A DNA stretch of 64,000 bases from Gammaproteobacteria bacterium (GTDB lineage: Bacteria > Pseudomonadota > Gammaproteobacteria > UBA6186 > Azoamicaceae): assembly GCA_013288135.1 (NCBI GenBank), contig JABDCL010000003.1, positions 1 to 64,000 of the forward strand, written 5' to 3'. Position numbers and translations under genes: made by a program. Under the pieces are notes generated by a model. It was not told the origin of the DNA, searched no databases, and saw only the letters and a program-made list of their open reading frames with translations. How positions within the stretch are numbered: the first letter of the stretch is position 1; every line of letters begins with the position of its first letter. Of this stretch, positions 1-8,907 are shown one piece after another.

Positions 1-1437
1 ACAACGGGAGAACTTGTTTCTAAGATTAATTATGATACTGATCAAGTGGCAGAAGCCATCAGTGAAGCAATTACCAGTACCATACGAGGTGCATTGACAA
101 CGATAGCGTTAATTATTGTGATGTTTAAGCAAAATTGGCAGATCACTTTGTTGCTATTAGTTACAATACCTATTCTCGGCATGTATATTAATAAGATCAG
201 CCGAAAAATGCGCAGGCACAGTGGTCAAATACAAGTTACAATGGGAAGAGTCACCCATGTTGCGAGCGAAGTCATTGGAGGATATAAAATTATTCGTACC
301 TTTGATGGTGGTGATTACGAAAACCAACGATTTTCTGAAGCAACTGCAGCTAATTGGTCGCAAGAGTTAAAGATGTCAGCAACTTCTGCTTCAAGTGTGA
401 CCGGCATGCAATTAATTGGAGTATGTGCTTTAGCACTATTTTTATTTTTAGCTACTTTAAAACCAGGCCATGTTTTGGGAACCGCAATGACTGCAGGTGC
501 ATTTGTTTCTATGGCTGTTGCGATTTTAGGCTTACTACGCCCAATTAAACAAATTGCTGTTGTAAATAGTACTTTACAAAGAGGCATTGCTGGCGCACGC
601 AGTATATTTACCTTATTAGATGAAAAACCCGAACAAGATACCGGAACATTAAGTCTACAGCGCGTTGAAGGGGAAATTATTTTTCAAAATGTCAGTTTTA
701 GCTATGATCATTGTAGGGGCGGGGTCTTGTCCCCGCCCTTGGAACTAGAAAATATTAATTTTTCAGTAAAACCTGGAGAAACCGTTGCCTTAGTCGGAAA
801 ATCTGGGAGTGGTAAATCCACCTTGGTCTCCTTATTGCCAAGGTTTTATGATTATCAAATGGGATTGATTACATTAGATGGACATGATATCCGGCATATT
901 CGAATAGAAGATTTACGACGCCAATTTGCTTTGGTAACGCAACAAGTGATTCTTTTCAATGATACCATTGCCAATAATATTGCTTATGGGGGTTCGAAAG
1001 GTGCAACTCGAGCAGCAATTCTCGCTGCCGCAGAAAAAGCACATGCTTTAGAATTTATTGAAAAATTACCGAATGGATTAGAGTCTGAAATTGGTGAAAA
1101 TGGTGTACGTTTATCGGGCGGACAACGTCAAAGATTGGCCATTGCACGTGCGATATTAAAGGATGCACCGATTTTAATTTTAGATGAAGCAACCAGTGCA
1201 TTAGATACTGAGTCCGAACGACATATTCAAACTGCACTTGAAACCTTAATGAAAGATCGAACGACTTTTGTGATTGCTCATCGTTTATCTACAATAGAAA
1301 GAGCAGATAAGGTGTTGGTTCTAGATGAAGGTCAAATAGTGGAATTTGGAACTCACCAAGAATTAATGGCAAATAATGGTCGTTATGCAACTCTACAACG
1401 GGCGGAATTTAAAGATTTAGCGTTTGAGCAAGGATGA
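1..1437 (+). CDS. msbA: Lipid A export ABC transporter MsbA (5' end outside window)
   Basis: Inner-membrane ABC exporter that flips lipid A-core across the membrane. The reading frame is open from base 1 (TGELVSKINYDTDQ, typical of the MsbA membrane domain), so the true start lies upstream and the Met at 46 is internal. Membrane helices are followed by a full ATPase domain: Walker A GKSGSGKST, signature LSGGQRQR, Walker B ILILDEATSALD and the H-loop AHRLST. The direct downstream neighbour is lpxK, as in the classical msbA-lpxK operon, which supports MsbA over a generic multidrug exporter. Oddity: between SFSYDH and LELENINF there is a short in-frame insert (RGGVLSPP) coded by a GC-rich hairpin that looks foreign to this AT-rich gene. 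Identity is confident; the N-terminal part is missing only because of the window edge. Confidence 0.93.
   Translation, partial: TTGELVSKINYDTDQVAEAISEAITSTIRGALTTIALIIVMFKQNWQITLLLLVTIPILGMYINKISRKMRRHSGQIQVTMGRVTHVASEVIGGYKIIRTFDGGDYENQRFSEATAANWSQELKMSATSASSVTGMQLIGVCALALFLFLATLKPGHVLGTAMTAGAFVSMAVAILGLLRPIKQIAVVNSTLQRGIAGARSIFTLLDEKPEQDTGTLSLQRVEGEIIFQNVSFSYDHCRGGVLSPPLELENINFSVKPGETVALVGKSGSGKSTLVSLLPRFYDYQMGLITLDGHDIRHIRIEDLRRQFALVTQQVILFNDTIANNIAYGGSKGATRAAILAAAEKAHALEFIEKLPNGLESEIGENGVRLSGGQRQRLAIARAILKDAPILILDEATSALDTESERHIQTALETLMKDRTTFVIAHRLSTIERADKVLVLDEGQIVEFGTHQELMANNGRYATLQRAEFKDLAFEQG
717..738. repeat. GC-rich hairpin inserted in msbA
   Basis: GGGCGGGG (717-724) and CCCCGCCC (731-738) form a perfect 8-bp stem around the loop TCTTGT. 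It sits in frame in msbA between the SFSY strand and the start of the nucleotide-binding core, where related proteins have a short variable loop. The G+C content contrasts sharply with the flanks. It resembles the small palindromic repeats that can insert in frame into genes, but only one copy is in this window. Confidence 0.7.
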
Positions 1438-1443
1438 GCTCTG

Positions 1444-2433
1444 ATGATTTTAGACATTTGGTATCGAAAAAAACTACCTATTTATTTGTGGCCTTTAATC
1501 CCTTTATCATGGATTTACTTAATTATTATCACAATTAGAAAAAAACTGTATAAATTGGGTATTTTTCGAATAAAGAAAGTTTCTCTACCTGTCATTATTG
1601 TTGGTAATGTGACGGTGGGTGGAACAGGTAAAACACCATTGGTTATGCATATTTATGAACTTTTGAAACAACGAGGATTACGGCCTGGCATTATCAGTCG
1701 GGGTTACAAAGGCAAACGTAGCGGTCTTGCTACAGTTTGGGTGGATAATCGTAGTTTAACAGCAGACGTTGGTGATGAAGCCATATTACTTTTTAAAAAA
1801 CTCAATTGTCCTTTGGTTGTGAGTAAAAATCGTCTTAGAGCTGCGCGTCGATTACTAGACTCTGGCCAAGTAGATGTCATCATTGCAGATGATGGCTTAC
1901 AGCATTATGGATTGGCGAGAGATATAGAAATAGCAGTATTAGATGGGGAACGTCAATTTGGAAATGGACACTGCTTACCCCTAGGTCCTTTACGTGAACC
2001 TATCATGCGTCTTAATAGCGTAGATTTAAAAGTAGTCAATGGGCAAGGATTTGGAAAGGACGGATATGATATGGAATTAAAACCATTGCCACTTCATAAT
2101 GCTGTTCAGCCTAATTTTTATCAGGAATTAATTGATTTTCGAGATAAGACGGTTCATGCAGTGGCAGGCATTGGTCATCCAGAACGATTTTTTCAAATGC
2201 TGCGCAATTATCATATCTCGGTTATCCCTCATGCTTTTCCCGATCATTATTTTTTTCGTTCAGAAGATATACACTTTAAAGATAATTTACCCGTGATCAT
2301 GACAGAAAAAGATGCGGTTAAATGTAAAGAATTGATGACTTCTCGTCATTGGATTTTGCCTGTTAGAGGAGTATTAAATCCACTGTTTGACGCTCGTTTG
2401 GTTGTAATGTTGCAGGAGGTTATGAATGGATAA
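1444..2433 (+). CDS. lpxK: Tetraacyldisaccharide 4'-kinase LpxK
   Basis: Phosphorylates the 4' position of the lipid A disaccharide precursor to give lipid IVA, at the cytoplasmic face of the inner membrane. The N terminus carries a hydrophobic segment (about residues 15-30, [15 protein letters not shown]). It is followed by the family P-loop region [14 protein letters not shown] (about 54-67), SRGYKGK, and the conserved [21 protein letters not shown] stretch. At 329 aa it has the usual length. Its ATG lies 6 bases after the msbA stop, with AAGGATGAG as a ribosome-binding region inside the msbA 3' end. It overlaps the next gene by 8 bp, so translation is probably coupled. Confidence 0.95.
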   Translation: MILDIWYRKKLPIYLWPLIPLSWIYLIIITIRKKLYKLGIFRIKKVSLPVIIVGNVTVGGTGKTPLVMHIYELLKQRGLRPGIISRGYKGKRSGLATVWVDNRSLTADVGDEAILLFKKLNCPLVVSKNRLRAARRLLDSGQVDVIIADDGLQHYGLARDIEIAVLDGERQFGNGHCLPLGPLREPIMRLNSVDLKVVNGQGFGKDGYDMELKPLPLHNAVQPNFYQELIDFRDKTVHAVAGIGHPERFFQMLRNYHISVIPHAFPDHYFFRSEDIHFKDNLPVIMTEKDAVKCKELMTSRHWILPVRGVLNPLFDARLVVMLQEVMNG

Positions 2434-2614
2434 AAAATTATTGGATATTTTAGTATGTCCTATTTGTAAGGGTCAATTGGTCCATTTACGGACAGAAAAT
2501 GAATTAATTTGTAAATTTGATCGTCTTGCCTATCCTATAAAAGAAGGCATTCCAATTATGCTCGAAAATGAAGCACGTTCGCTCTCGAGTGATGAAGTCG
2601 AAGCTGTTCGGTAA
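2426..2614 (+). CDS. ycaR: Trm112-like protein (YcaR/UPF0434 family)
   Basis: A 62-aa protein of the Trm112p-like/UPF0434 family. It shows the expected [14 protein letters not shown] zinc-finger-like start, [16 protein letters not shown] in the middle and an acidic tail. In this family the second CxxC is often lost in bacteria, and here only one CPIC remains. Its molecular role in bacteria is poorly defined; position between lpxK and kdsB is conserved in many gammaproteobacteria. AGGAGG at about 2414 lies just ahead of the ATG, inside lpxK. Confidence 0.9.
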   Translation: MDKKLLDILVCPICKGQLVHLRTENELICKFDRLAYPIKEGIPIMLENEARSLSSDEVEAVR

Positions 2615-2641
2615 TCTAGAGATATTAACTGAGACATTAAT

Positions 2642-3400
2642 ATGAGTTTCCATATTATTATTCCTGCTCGTTTTGCTTCTACTCGATTGCCGGGTAAGAT
2701 GCTTAGAGATATCGCTGGAAAAACTTTAATTCAGCGAGTTTATGAACGTGCCATTGAATGCGGTGCAGAATCCGTGGTGATTGCAACGGATGATGAGCGC
2801 ATTCAAAAAGTTGCTGAAACTTTTGGTGCAACAGTTTGTATGACATCAAAGGATCATATTTGTGGAACTGATCGCTTAGCCGAAGCTGTTTCAAGTTTAA
2901 AATTTGATGATGACGCAATCATTGTCAATATCCAAGGAGATGAACCCTTATTGCCTGTTTCTGCAGTCAAAAGGGCAGTCCAAGGATTAATCGATAATTT
3001 GAAAGCAAAAGTTTCGACTCTTTGTACACCGCTGTTTGATCAAAAATCAATTCTTGATCCCAATATTGTGAAAGTGGTTATCGATAAAGAAGGCTATGCT
3101 CATTATTTTAGCCGTGCGCCTATTCCTTGGGATAGAGAAAACAAAGCTTTGTCAATGAATCATGCTTATTTTCGTCATGTGGGCTTGTATGCTTATCGTG
3201 CAAACTTGTTAAAGCAGTATCAACAATGGGAACCGTCCCCTTTAGAAAAAATGGAATTATTGGAGCAATTACGCATTCTTTGGCATAATGAAAAAATTCA
3301 TGTTTCCATTATTGAGGAAAATATTCCTCCTGGTGTTGACACCGAGTCTGATTTAAACCAAGTAATAAGTGCATATATGCTTAAAAGGGAACTTTGTTAA
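2642..3400 (+). CDS. kdsB: 3-deoxy-manno-octulosonate cytidylyltransferase (CMP-KDO synthetase)
   Basis: Activates KDO with CTP to give CMP-KDO for attachment to lipid A. At 252 aa it matches the family length. Visible motifs are IIPARFASTRLPGKML at the N terminus (nucleotide binding), VIATDDERI, CGTDRLAEA, VNIQGDEPLLP (metal and sugar site), HYFSRAPIPW and HVGLYAYR. It closes the lipid A/KDO cluster. The 27-bp gap from the Trm112-like gene suggests one transcript. Confidence 0.96.
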   Translation: MSFHIIIPARFASTRLPGKMLRDIAGKTLIQRVYERAIECGAESVVIATDDERIQKVAETFGATVCMTSKDHICGTDRLAEAVSSLKFDDDAIIVNIQGDEPLLPVSAVKRAVQGLIDNLKAKVSTLCTPLFDQKSILDPNIVKVVIDKEGYAHYFSRAPIPWDRENKALSMNHAYFRHVGLYAYRANLLKQYQQWEPSPLEKMELLEQLRILWHNEKIHVSIIEENIPPGVDTESDLNQVISAYMLKRELC

Positions 3401-3460
3401 AATAAATAAATCATAATAAGATATGCATCAAATCTATTGAAGCAATAGAGTGAGCTTAAT

Positions 3461-3898
3461 ATGACAGTAATAAAACGAAGTGAAATAGTTCCTTATACAG
3501 CTGCTCAAATGTATGAGTTAATTACTGCCATAGAAAAATATCCAGAATTTTTACCTTGGTGTAAAGAAGCTAATGTCCAAAATAAAACTCAATATAAAGT
3601 TAAGGCAGAGTTTCAGGGATACAAAGCAGGCATCAATTTTTATGCTACTGTACTTTATAATTTACAACATCCGAATAAAATGATAGAAATTCGTTTGCTT
3701 GATGGCAGAGTTTTTCGAACTTTTGAAGGATTTTGGCGTTTTGAGACTTTAGAAAGTAAAAAAACCCGATTCAGTTTTGAATTAAAATTTGAATTTAGTA
3801 ACGCCATATTGGGTTGGACTATTACCCCTTTCATAAAAAGTGGTTCAACCGAGCTTTTAGAAAACTTTTGCGAAAGAGCCAAAATACTTTATGGCTAA
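3461..3898 (+). CDS. ratA: RatA-type SRPBCC/COQ10-like protein
   Basis: A 145-aa START-like (SRPBCC) protein of the RatA/Coq10 family. Features are an N-terminal MTVIKRSEIVPYTAAQMYELI, YPEFLPWCKEA, the central beta-rich part, and a C-terminal helix SGSTELLENFCERAKILYG. E. coli RatA was reported to bind the 50S subunit and block subunit joining; eukaryotic relatives bind quinone, so a coenzyme Q role is an alternative. The usual ratB partner is not next to it. It lies 60 bp after kdsB on the same strand. Confidence 0.85.
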   Translation: MTVIKRSEIVPYTAAQMYELITAIEKYPEFLPWCKEANVQNKTQYKVKAEFQGYKAGINFYATVLYNLQHPNKMIEIRLLDGRVFRTFEGFWRFETLESKKTRFSFELKFEFSNAILGWTITPFIKSGSTELLENFCERAKILYG

Positions 3899-4030
3899 AG
3901 ATTTGACTAATAATTTCACTTAAAATCCACAAATCCATAAATCCCTATCTACGTTGCAGTAACTTGACGGTTGTATTTTACTGAACTATAAGTTTGATAA
4001 TCCATATGTAGAGACTAAAGGAGCTCTGTT

Positions 4031-4327
4031 ATGATAGATCATAATTGTAAAAAATTATCAGTTTTCTCTTTTGCTATTGCAGTTGGTGTTGCAGGAGGAC
4101 TGGGTACTTTATTTGTAGGATGGATGGGACATTTTTATGGATGGGGCCTAGAAGTCATCAAGATGATGGGCACAATCTATAAAGGCTATGAACCTTCAAT
4201 TGCAGGAGGAATAGCAGGTGGTTTGTGGGCATTTTTAGATGGGTTCATTTGGGCATTGATTGTTGCAATTATTTATAATTTTTGTTGCCGCTGTTGCAGT
4301 CATTGTCATAAACCAACTGAAAAATAA
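4031..4327 (+). CDS. Small two-helix membrane protein (holin-like annotation class)
   Basis: A 98-aa protein with two hydrophobic Gly/Ala-rich segments (about residues 12-35 and 55-84) and a Cys/His-rich tail, CCRCCSHCHK. The pattern FGWGLEVI..MGTIYKGYEPSIAGGIAGGLWAFLDGFI resembles short proteins in Legionella-like genomes labelled bacteriophage holin family. No lysis genes are nearby, so a real phage role is doubtful. AAAGGAG ends 9 bases before the ATG. A strong terminator hairpin follows, so it is probably transcribed alone. Function unknown. Confidence 0.7.
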   Translation: MIDHNCKKLSVFSFAIAVGVAGGLGTLFVGWMGHFYGWGLEVIKMMGTIYKGYEPSIAGGIAGGLWAFLDGFIWALIVAIIYNFCCRCCSHCHKPTEK

Positions 4328-4341
4328 GAGTTTATCCTCAT

Positions 4342-4380
4342 TTAAGGGTGATTTTAGTGAATCACCCTTAATTTTTTATT
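4342..4380 (+). terminator. Rho-independent terminator
   Basis: TTAAGGGTGATT (4342-4353) pairs perfectly with AATCACCCTTAA (4360-4371) around a 6-nt loop and is followed by a T-rich run. It lies 15 bases after the stop of the small membrane protein. The stem is symmetric, but the downstream gene also runs rightward, so termination of the upstream gene is the simplest reading. Confidence 0.85.
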
Positions 4381-4393
4381 ATTTTATTTTTGC

Positions 4394-4421
4394 TTGACTT
4401 TAATTAAAAAAAAGGTATAAT
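4394..4421 (+). promoter_or_regulatory. Sigma-70-type promoter for the MFS gene
   Basis: TTGACT at 4394-4399 and TATAAT at 4416-4421 are separated by 16 bases, close to the consensus for the housekeeping sigma factor. The transcript would begin near 4428 and leave a leader of about 65 nt before the ATG at 4492. Confidence 0.7.
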
Positions 4422-4491
4422 GTAGGTCATTCTTTTGATTTTTAGCAGATTTCTTTAGTTTTTATTGTTTATAACTTCTGAGGCAAACTTT

Positions 4492-5751
4492 ATGTCTTTC
4501 TGGAAGATTGATTTGAAAAATCCTTTAATACCCCTTTGCTTTGTTATTTTAATCGATCATATAGGGATGGGCATTATTTTTCCGATACTAGTGCCTATTT
4601 TTATGGAATCCAATGGAATATTGGGAGCGGGCATTGCAGAATCAACTCAAAGCTTTTGGTATAATGTAACGCTTTCTATTTACCCCATTTTTGCTTTTTT
4701 TGGTGCAGCGATATTAGGGAGTTTATCTGATCAATTTGGTCGTAAAAAAGTTTTGGTATTTTGTCTCTTGGGATCAGCTTTAGGATATTTTTTGTCAGGA
4801 TTTGCAATTGATATTCAAAATATCCCGTTATTAATTTTTTCAAGAGCTTTAGCTGGGCTTACGGCCGGAAGCTTTCCGGTTGCGCAAGCTGCAGTGATAG
4901 ATATCAGTACAGAAGATAATAAAGCTTCGAACATTGGACTCATTTTATTATCAGCTTCTATTGGGTTTTTAGTGGGGCCATTATTAGGAAGCTTTTGTTC
5001 AAACTCTAATATTCTTGATTGGTTTTATTACTCAACACCACTGTATTGCGCAAGTATTTTGGCGCTTATTAATATTGTATTACTGAGAGTATTTAAAGAA
5101 ACCTTTGTTCCAAAAGCACCCCTTAAAAAGAATGTTTTTAAGAAAAGCATAGAATTGTTATTAGCACCGATTCAATTAAAACATATTCGATATTTATCTT
5201 TAATCTTTTTATTCATGCAGTTCGGTTGGGGATTTTATTTCCAATTCATTTCAGTTTATTTGCTCAAGAAACATGATTTTTCTTCGCAAGACATTGGTTA
5301 TTTCATGTCTTTTATGGGCGTTGGATTTGCTTTAGGTTCTTGTTGGATATTAAGAATATTGAGTAAATATTTTAGAGACGTTTCACTTGCTATTGGAATA
5401 TTGATAACAGTTATGTTCACCATGTTCATGACCATTATTGAATTACCCTGGTTTATTATTTTAGGTGCTTCCGTACTATTGGGTTGTACTTGGGCCGTGG
5501 CTTATTCCATATTAATTAAACTATTCTCGAGTCTAGTATCGGAAGAAGAGCAAGGATTTATCATGGGGGTTGCAGAATCCCTGGTGTTTGTTGCTTTTGC
5601 GATTACCCCAATGTTAAATACATATTTGGAGTCTTTAGATATCTCTATACCTTTGATTGTTGCCATCCTATCAGTAGGGATAGGCTCTGTACTATTGTTT
5701 AGATGGAAATCGGTTAAACAGACGCGTATTGCGTTAGGACAGACTCATTAA
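4492..5751 (+). CDS. MFS transporter, TetA-like
   Basis: A 12-helix major facilitator family protein of about 419 aa. The motif-A region after helix 2 reads GSLSDQFGRKKVL, as in drug:proton antiporters of the TetA type. SRALAGLTAGSFPVAQAAVIDIS and GFLVGPLLGSF match helices 4 and 5 of that group. The ATG at 4492 is preferred because GAGG (4480-4483) lies 8 bases upstream; a TTG at 4465 would extend the protein by 9 residues with no ribosome-binding site. Substrate cannot be told from sequence; efflux of a small molecule is likely. Confidence 0.85.
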   Translation: MSFWKIDLKNPLIPLCFVILIDHIGMGIIFPILVPIFMESNGILGAGIAESTQSFWYNVTLSIYPIFAFFGAAILGSLSDQFGRKKVLVFCLLGSALGYFLSGFAIDIQNIPLLIFSRALAGLTAGSFPVAQAAVIDISTEDNKASNIGLILLSASIGFLVGPLLGSFCSNSNILDWFYYSTPLYCASILALINIVLLRVFKETFVPKAPLKKNVFKKSIELLLAPIQLKHIRYLSLIFLFMQFGWGFYFQFISVYLLKKHDFSSQDIGYFMSFMGVGFALGSCWILRILSKYFRDVSLAIGILITVMFTMFMTIIELPWFIILGASVLLGCTWAVAYSILIKLFSSLVSEEEQGFIMGVAESLVFVAFAITPMLNTYLESLDISIPLIVAILSVGIGSVLLFRWKSVKQTRIALGQTH

Positions 5752-5778
5752 TTATATTCCTCTTTGATGAAGATCTTT

Positions 5779-6210
5779 TCATAATTCTTCCTTTTCATAT
5801 TTTTCTTGTTTTTGAATAACTTGATTATAAAAGTCTCGAGGTAATACAATTTTTGTTTTATCATATTTTTTATTGGGAAAATCACTAATGTTTCCTGTTA
5901 TTAAGTAATGGGATTGAGTGTCAAGCGCTAAAGAAAGATATTTGGTATCTTCTGGATCGGGTAATTTATATGGACAGTCAGTTACACTTTTTATAATGGA
6001 TGCATCTGCATATAATTGTATTAAATCTTCTAGCTTCTCAATATATTTTTTGAATTTTGGCCGCCTAATGACTAATAAATATTCCAGAAGTATTTCTTCA
6101 GAGGTATAGATTTCACATTTCTGAAGTGTATAAATAAGAACTTTACGACATGTTCCGTCAGTGAGGCCTGCAGAAATCAATACGTTACAATCAATGACTA
6201 TTTTCATCAA
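5779..6210 (-). CDS. PIN-domain toxin (COG1569-type)
   Basis: A 143-aa PIN-domain protein, probably a ribonuclease toxin. The acidic residues expected for metal binding are visible: D in IVIDCNVLISA, E in SEEILLEYL, D in LPDPEDTKYLSLAL, and a D in ITGNISDF. The start overlaps the 3' end of the upstream AbrB-like gene by 20 bp, which is usual for antitoxin-toxin pairs. It converges on the MFS gene with only 27 bp between stops. Family call is confident; activity is inferred. Confidence 0.88.
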   Translation of the reverse strand: MMKIVIDCNVLISAGLTDGTCRKVLIYTLQKCEIYTSEEILLEYLLVIRRPKFKKYIEKLEDLIQLYADASIIKSVTDCPYKLPDPEDTKYLSLALDTQSHYLITGNISDFPNKKYDKTKIVLPRDFYNQVIQKQEKYEKEEL

Positions 6211-6505
6211 AAACTTTTCTCTCTGTTTCTTTGTTTTTGGTTCTTATTTTTTTTCTTTCTTTATAGACAAGTTTCAATAGTTCATTCTCACTTATATCGT
6301 TGATAAGATTTTTTGAACGCTTTAAGAATTCAATTAAACGCTTTGCAGTATTTTCTTTTTTGACTGTTTTTAAAGGTCGAATGATGAGCTCATCATCTCG
6401 TTCTACAAATTCGAGCATATCCCCGATTTCAAGGTGGAATTTATCCCTATATGTTCTTGGGAGAGTTACTTGGTAACCTCTACTCACTTTTCTAAGCTCA
6501 AGCAT
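6191..6505 (-). CDS. AbrB/MazE-type antitoxin
   Basis: A 104-aa protein with an N-terminal swapped-hairpin AbrB DNA-binding domain (KVSRGYQVTLPRTYRDKFHLEIGDMLEFVERDDELIIRPL is the recognisable fold, residues about 6-45). A basic C-terminal region (KERKKIRTKNKETERK) probably binds the toxin. It is the first gene of a two-gene operon with the PIN toxin. AGAGG lies a few bases ahead of the ATG on the minus strand, and a TATACT box about 25 bases further up may be the -10 element. Autoregulation is typical of the family. Confidence 0.85.
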   Translation of the reverse strand: MLELRKVSRGYQVTLPRTYRDKFHLEIGDMLEFVERDDELIIRPLKTVKKENTAKRLIEFLKRSKNLINDISENELLKLVYKERKKIRTKNKETERKVFDENSH

Positions 6506-6745
6506 ATATTAACCTCTTACTATTTATGTATTTTAGTATATATGAAAATTAGGATATTTGCAAAATTCTAAATTACTTTTTTACTAGAATTTGTAGGCTG
6601 GATGTATATATAGTTTCTGGTGCGTTATTCTCAGATATCGAGCTGATTCTATTGGAATATTCCCTAATGTTAGACAAAAGCCATTCTATCTTTTATGGTT
6701 AAAGTAAGGATATTTCTGCTATAGAATTGGATATTAGATACCCTA

Positions 6746-8236
6746 ATGCATATAGATACCACTCTTTTGATTATTGATAGCCTGAAAATACTATTTTTAA
6801 TAGTGATTATTGGCTTGTTTGTTGTTTTTTTGTGGGATGTTTTTCAAAAAGAGCACTCTATTTTAAGAAACTACCCATTGATTGGTCATTTTCGTTATAT
6901 TTTAGAGAGTTTAGGCGTTTATTTGCGCCAATATTTTTATGCAGGGGATAGGGAAGAGCTTCCCTTTAATCGTGAACAACGGTCCTGGGTCTATCGTGCA
7001 GCCAAGGATGCTGACACGATGATAGGATTTGGTTCAACCCGAGATTTAACCCCCTTAGGAACGATTTTTTTTGTTGACGCACCTTTTCCAGTATTAGGGA
7101 GTGATATCAGTAAAACAACGCCTGTTACTGTAGGCCCCTTTTGTCGTTTACCGTTTACAACCAATACACTTTTTAATATTTCAGGGATGAGTTATGGCTC
7201 AATTTCTAAAAATGCGGTATTAGCATTAGCACATGGTGCAAAAATGGCAGGTTGTTGGTTGAATACTGGGGAAGGAGGGGTATCTCCGTATCATTTAGAA
7301 GCAGGCTGCGATTTGGTTGCACAGCTTGGTACGGCAAAATATGGGTTTTGTGATGAAAAAGGAAATTTAAGTGATGAGCGTTTAAAATTAATGGCAAATT
7401 ATCCACAGATCAAAATGTTTGAAATAAAGCTTAGCCAAGGTGCAAAACCAGGGAAGGGCGGCATATTACCAGGAGTAAAAGTAACGCCTGAAATTGCAAG
7501 CATACGTAATATTGCACCTTATAAAGATTCAATCAGTCCAAATCGACATACCGATATATCTAATGTCAAAGAGCTTTTAGATGTGGTTGAACATATTCGT
7601 GAAGTAACCGGAAAACCAACGGGTTTTAAAACGGTATTGGGGAGTTATGAATGGTTAGATGATTTGTGTTTAGAAATTATTAAACGCGGGAAAGAAAAAG
7701 CACCTGATTTTATTACACTGGATGGTTCAGAAGGGGGTACAGGGGCAGCCCCTCTTAGTCTTGTTGATTATATGGGCTTACCAATTGCAGAAAGTTTGCC
7801 AGTGTTGGTAGATACTTTAGTGGAATATGGTTTGCGAGAGAGAATAAAAGTAATTGCTTCAGGAAAGTTAGTGATGCCGGCAGATGTTGCTTGGGCACTC
7901 TGTGTTGGGGCTGATTTTGTGGTTTCGGCACGGGGATTTGCATTTGCATTGGGGTGCATTCAAGCGCTTCGTTGTCATACTAATCATTGTCCGACGGGCA
8001 TTACTTCTCATGCGTGGCGATATCAGCGAGGATTAGATCCAACGATTAAAGCAGTAAGAGTTGCAAATTATGTTAAAAATATGGTTTATGAAACTCGGGT
8101 GATTGCGCATTCCTGTGGTGTTGAAGTACCACGTGATTTGAATCGAAAACATGCCCGCATGGTCACTGAAAATGGCTTATCTGTTTCTTTAGCAGAACTG
8201 TATCCAGAACGAGTGCCTGGCATTAAATTAAGATGA
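6746..8236 (+). CDS. FMN-binding glutamate synthase family protein
   Basis: A 496-aa protein with an N-terminal membrane segment (about residues 8-30) followed by a glutamate synthase FMN domain. Seen are the GMSYGSISKNAVLALAHGA start of the barrel, NTGEGGVSPYH, KLSQGAKPGKGGILPG, LDGSEGGTGAAPLSL, and the cysteine-containing LRCHTNHCPTGIT near the end. It lacks the N-terminal glutaminase domain of full GltB, as in the widespread stand-alone family whose substrate is not settled. It stands alone, with no small-subunit gltD gene nearby. No convincing ribosome-binding site precedes the ATG. Confidence 0.88.
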   Translation: MHIDTTLLIIDSLKILFLIVIIGLFVVFLWDVFQKEHSILRNYPLIGHFRYILESLGVYLRQYFYAGDREELPFNREQRSWVYRAAKDADTMIGFGSTRDLTPLGTIFFVDAPFPVLGSDISKTTPVTVGPFCRLPFTTNTLFNISGMSYGSISKNAVLALAHGAKMAGCWLNTGEGGVSPYHLEAGCDLVAQLGTAKYGFCDEKGNLSDERLKLMANYPQIKMFEIKLSQGAKPGKGGILPGVKVTPEIASIRNIAPYKDSISPNRHTDISNVKELLDVVEHIREVTGKPTGFKTVLGSYEWLDDLCLEIIKRGKEKAPDFITLDGSEGGTGAAPLSLVDYMGLPIAESLPVLVDTLVEYGLRERIKVIASGKLVMPADVAWALCVGADFVVSARGFAFALGCIQALRCHTNHCPTGITSHAWRYQRGLDPTIKAVRVANYVKNMVYETRVIAHSCGVEVPRDLNRKHARMVTENGLSVSLAELYPERVPGIKLR

Positions 8237-8907
8237 AGTTAAGAATTCTCTGATTCGCTTTCTCAAGTTCTTTTGAGGCGTTTTCTCTTCTCATCTTTTG
8301 TCCCATTTTCTGCTGAATCTGCAGTAGCCTCAGCTTCTTCAGATTTACACAAACTGCTAGCATTGAAGATAGTAGCGTAAGGTTGGATGCAATAAGCACA
8401 CAAGTGCCAGCTCTTACCCCCACTTCCAAAATGGCCAAGGTTTTTGGTTATGTGCCATTAGAATCAACTAGCCAGGCCCCCGGAGTTTCATTGGCCGCTA
8501 CTCAACAATTAGTAGAACCGAGCAGTAGCAGTAGAGGATATCTACCTTATTATCAAGGGTCAGTATCTCAACTTTCTTCTTTACCAGCACCTTCTCATAG
8601 CACAACTAGCGCTACTGCTAGTGCTAGCATGATTGGTATGGCAACTGCAGTGAACCCTGACGGCAGCATGCTTATTCCTGCTCCTTTACTTAAACCCTAA
8701 TATTATCTCTACCTATGTTACCGCTACCTATTGACAATATCTATTTAGAGCATTTAAACTCAAATCTTAGTATTGTATTTGATATGTCCAACTTATTTTT
8801 GAGGGAAATAGCATGTATCTCTATTATCGATTTAGACACTTTAGCTTTAGAAGCCATATTCATTCATTGTGTAATCAGATAAATCGAGTAATAGGGGAGT
8901 CAAAAAC
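8237..8907. other. Poorly coding stretch with one weak reading frame
   Basis: This 670-bp gap contains no recognised gene. Its only notable reading frame is at 8317-8700 (see separate entry), and that frame has no good start. The last 200 bases are AT-rich and have GGGGAG just before the ABC binding-protein gene. No RNA gene, terminator or repeat was recognised. Confidence 0.5.
8383..8700 (+). CDS. Uncertain Ser/Ala/Pro-rich reading frame
   Basis: A 105-codon frame beginning with TTG, rich in Ser, Ala, Pro and Thr (STTSATASASMIG; SSSSRGYLPYY). The frame is open back to 8317 but contains no ATG there. The AGG just before the TTG is too close to act as a ribosome-binding site. The composition is like the low-complexity tails of the effector-like proteins elsewhere in this window. 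It may be the remaining 3' end of a decayed effector gene, or a small real gene with a poor start. No domain recognised. Confidence 0.3.
   Translation: MDAISTQVPALTPTSKMAKVFGYVPLESTSQAPGVSLAATQQLVEPSSSSRGYLPYYQGSVSQLSSLPAPSHSTTSATASASMIGMATAVNPDGSMLIPAPLLKP

Noticed and set aside
661-780. Frameshift or assembly error in msbA
   Set aside because: The insert keeps the frame and is a clean hairpin, so insertion of a small element explains it better.
4031-4327. Prophage holin
   Set aside because: No other phage gene is near; the name is only an annotation class for similar small membrane proteins.
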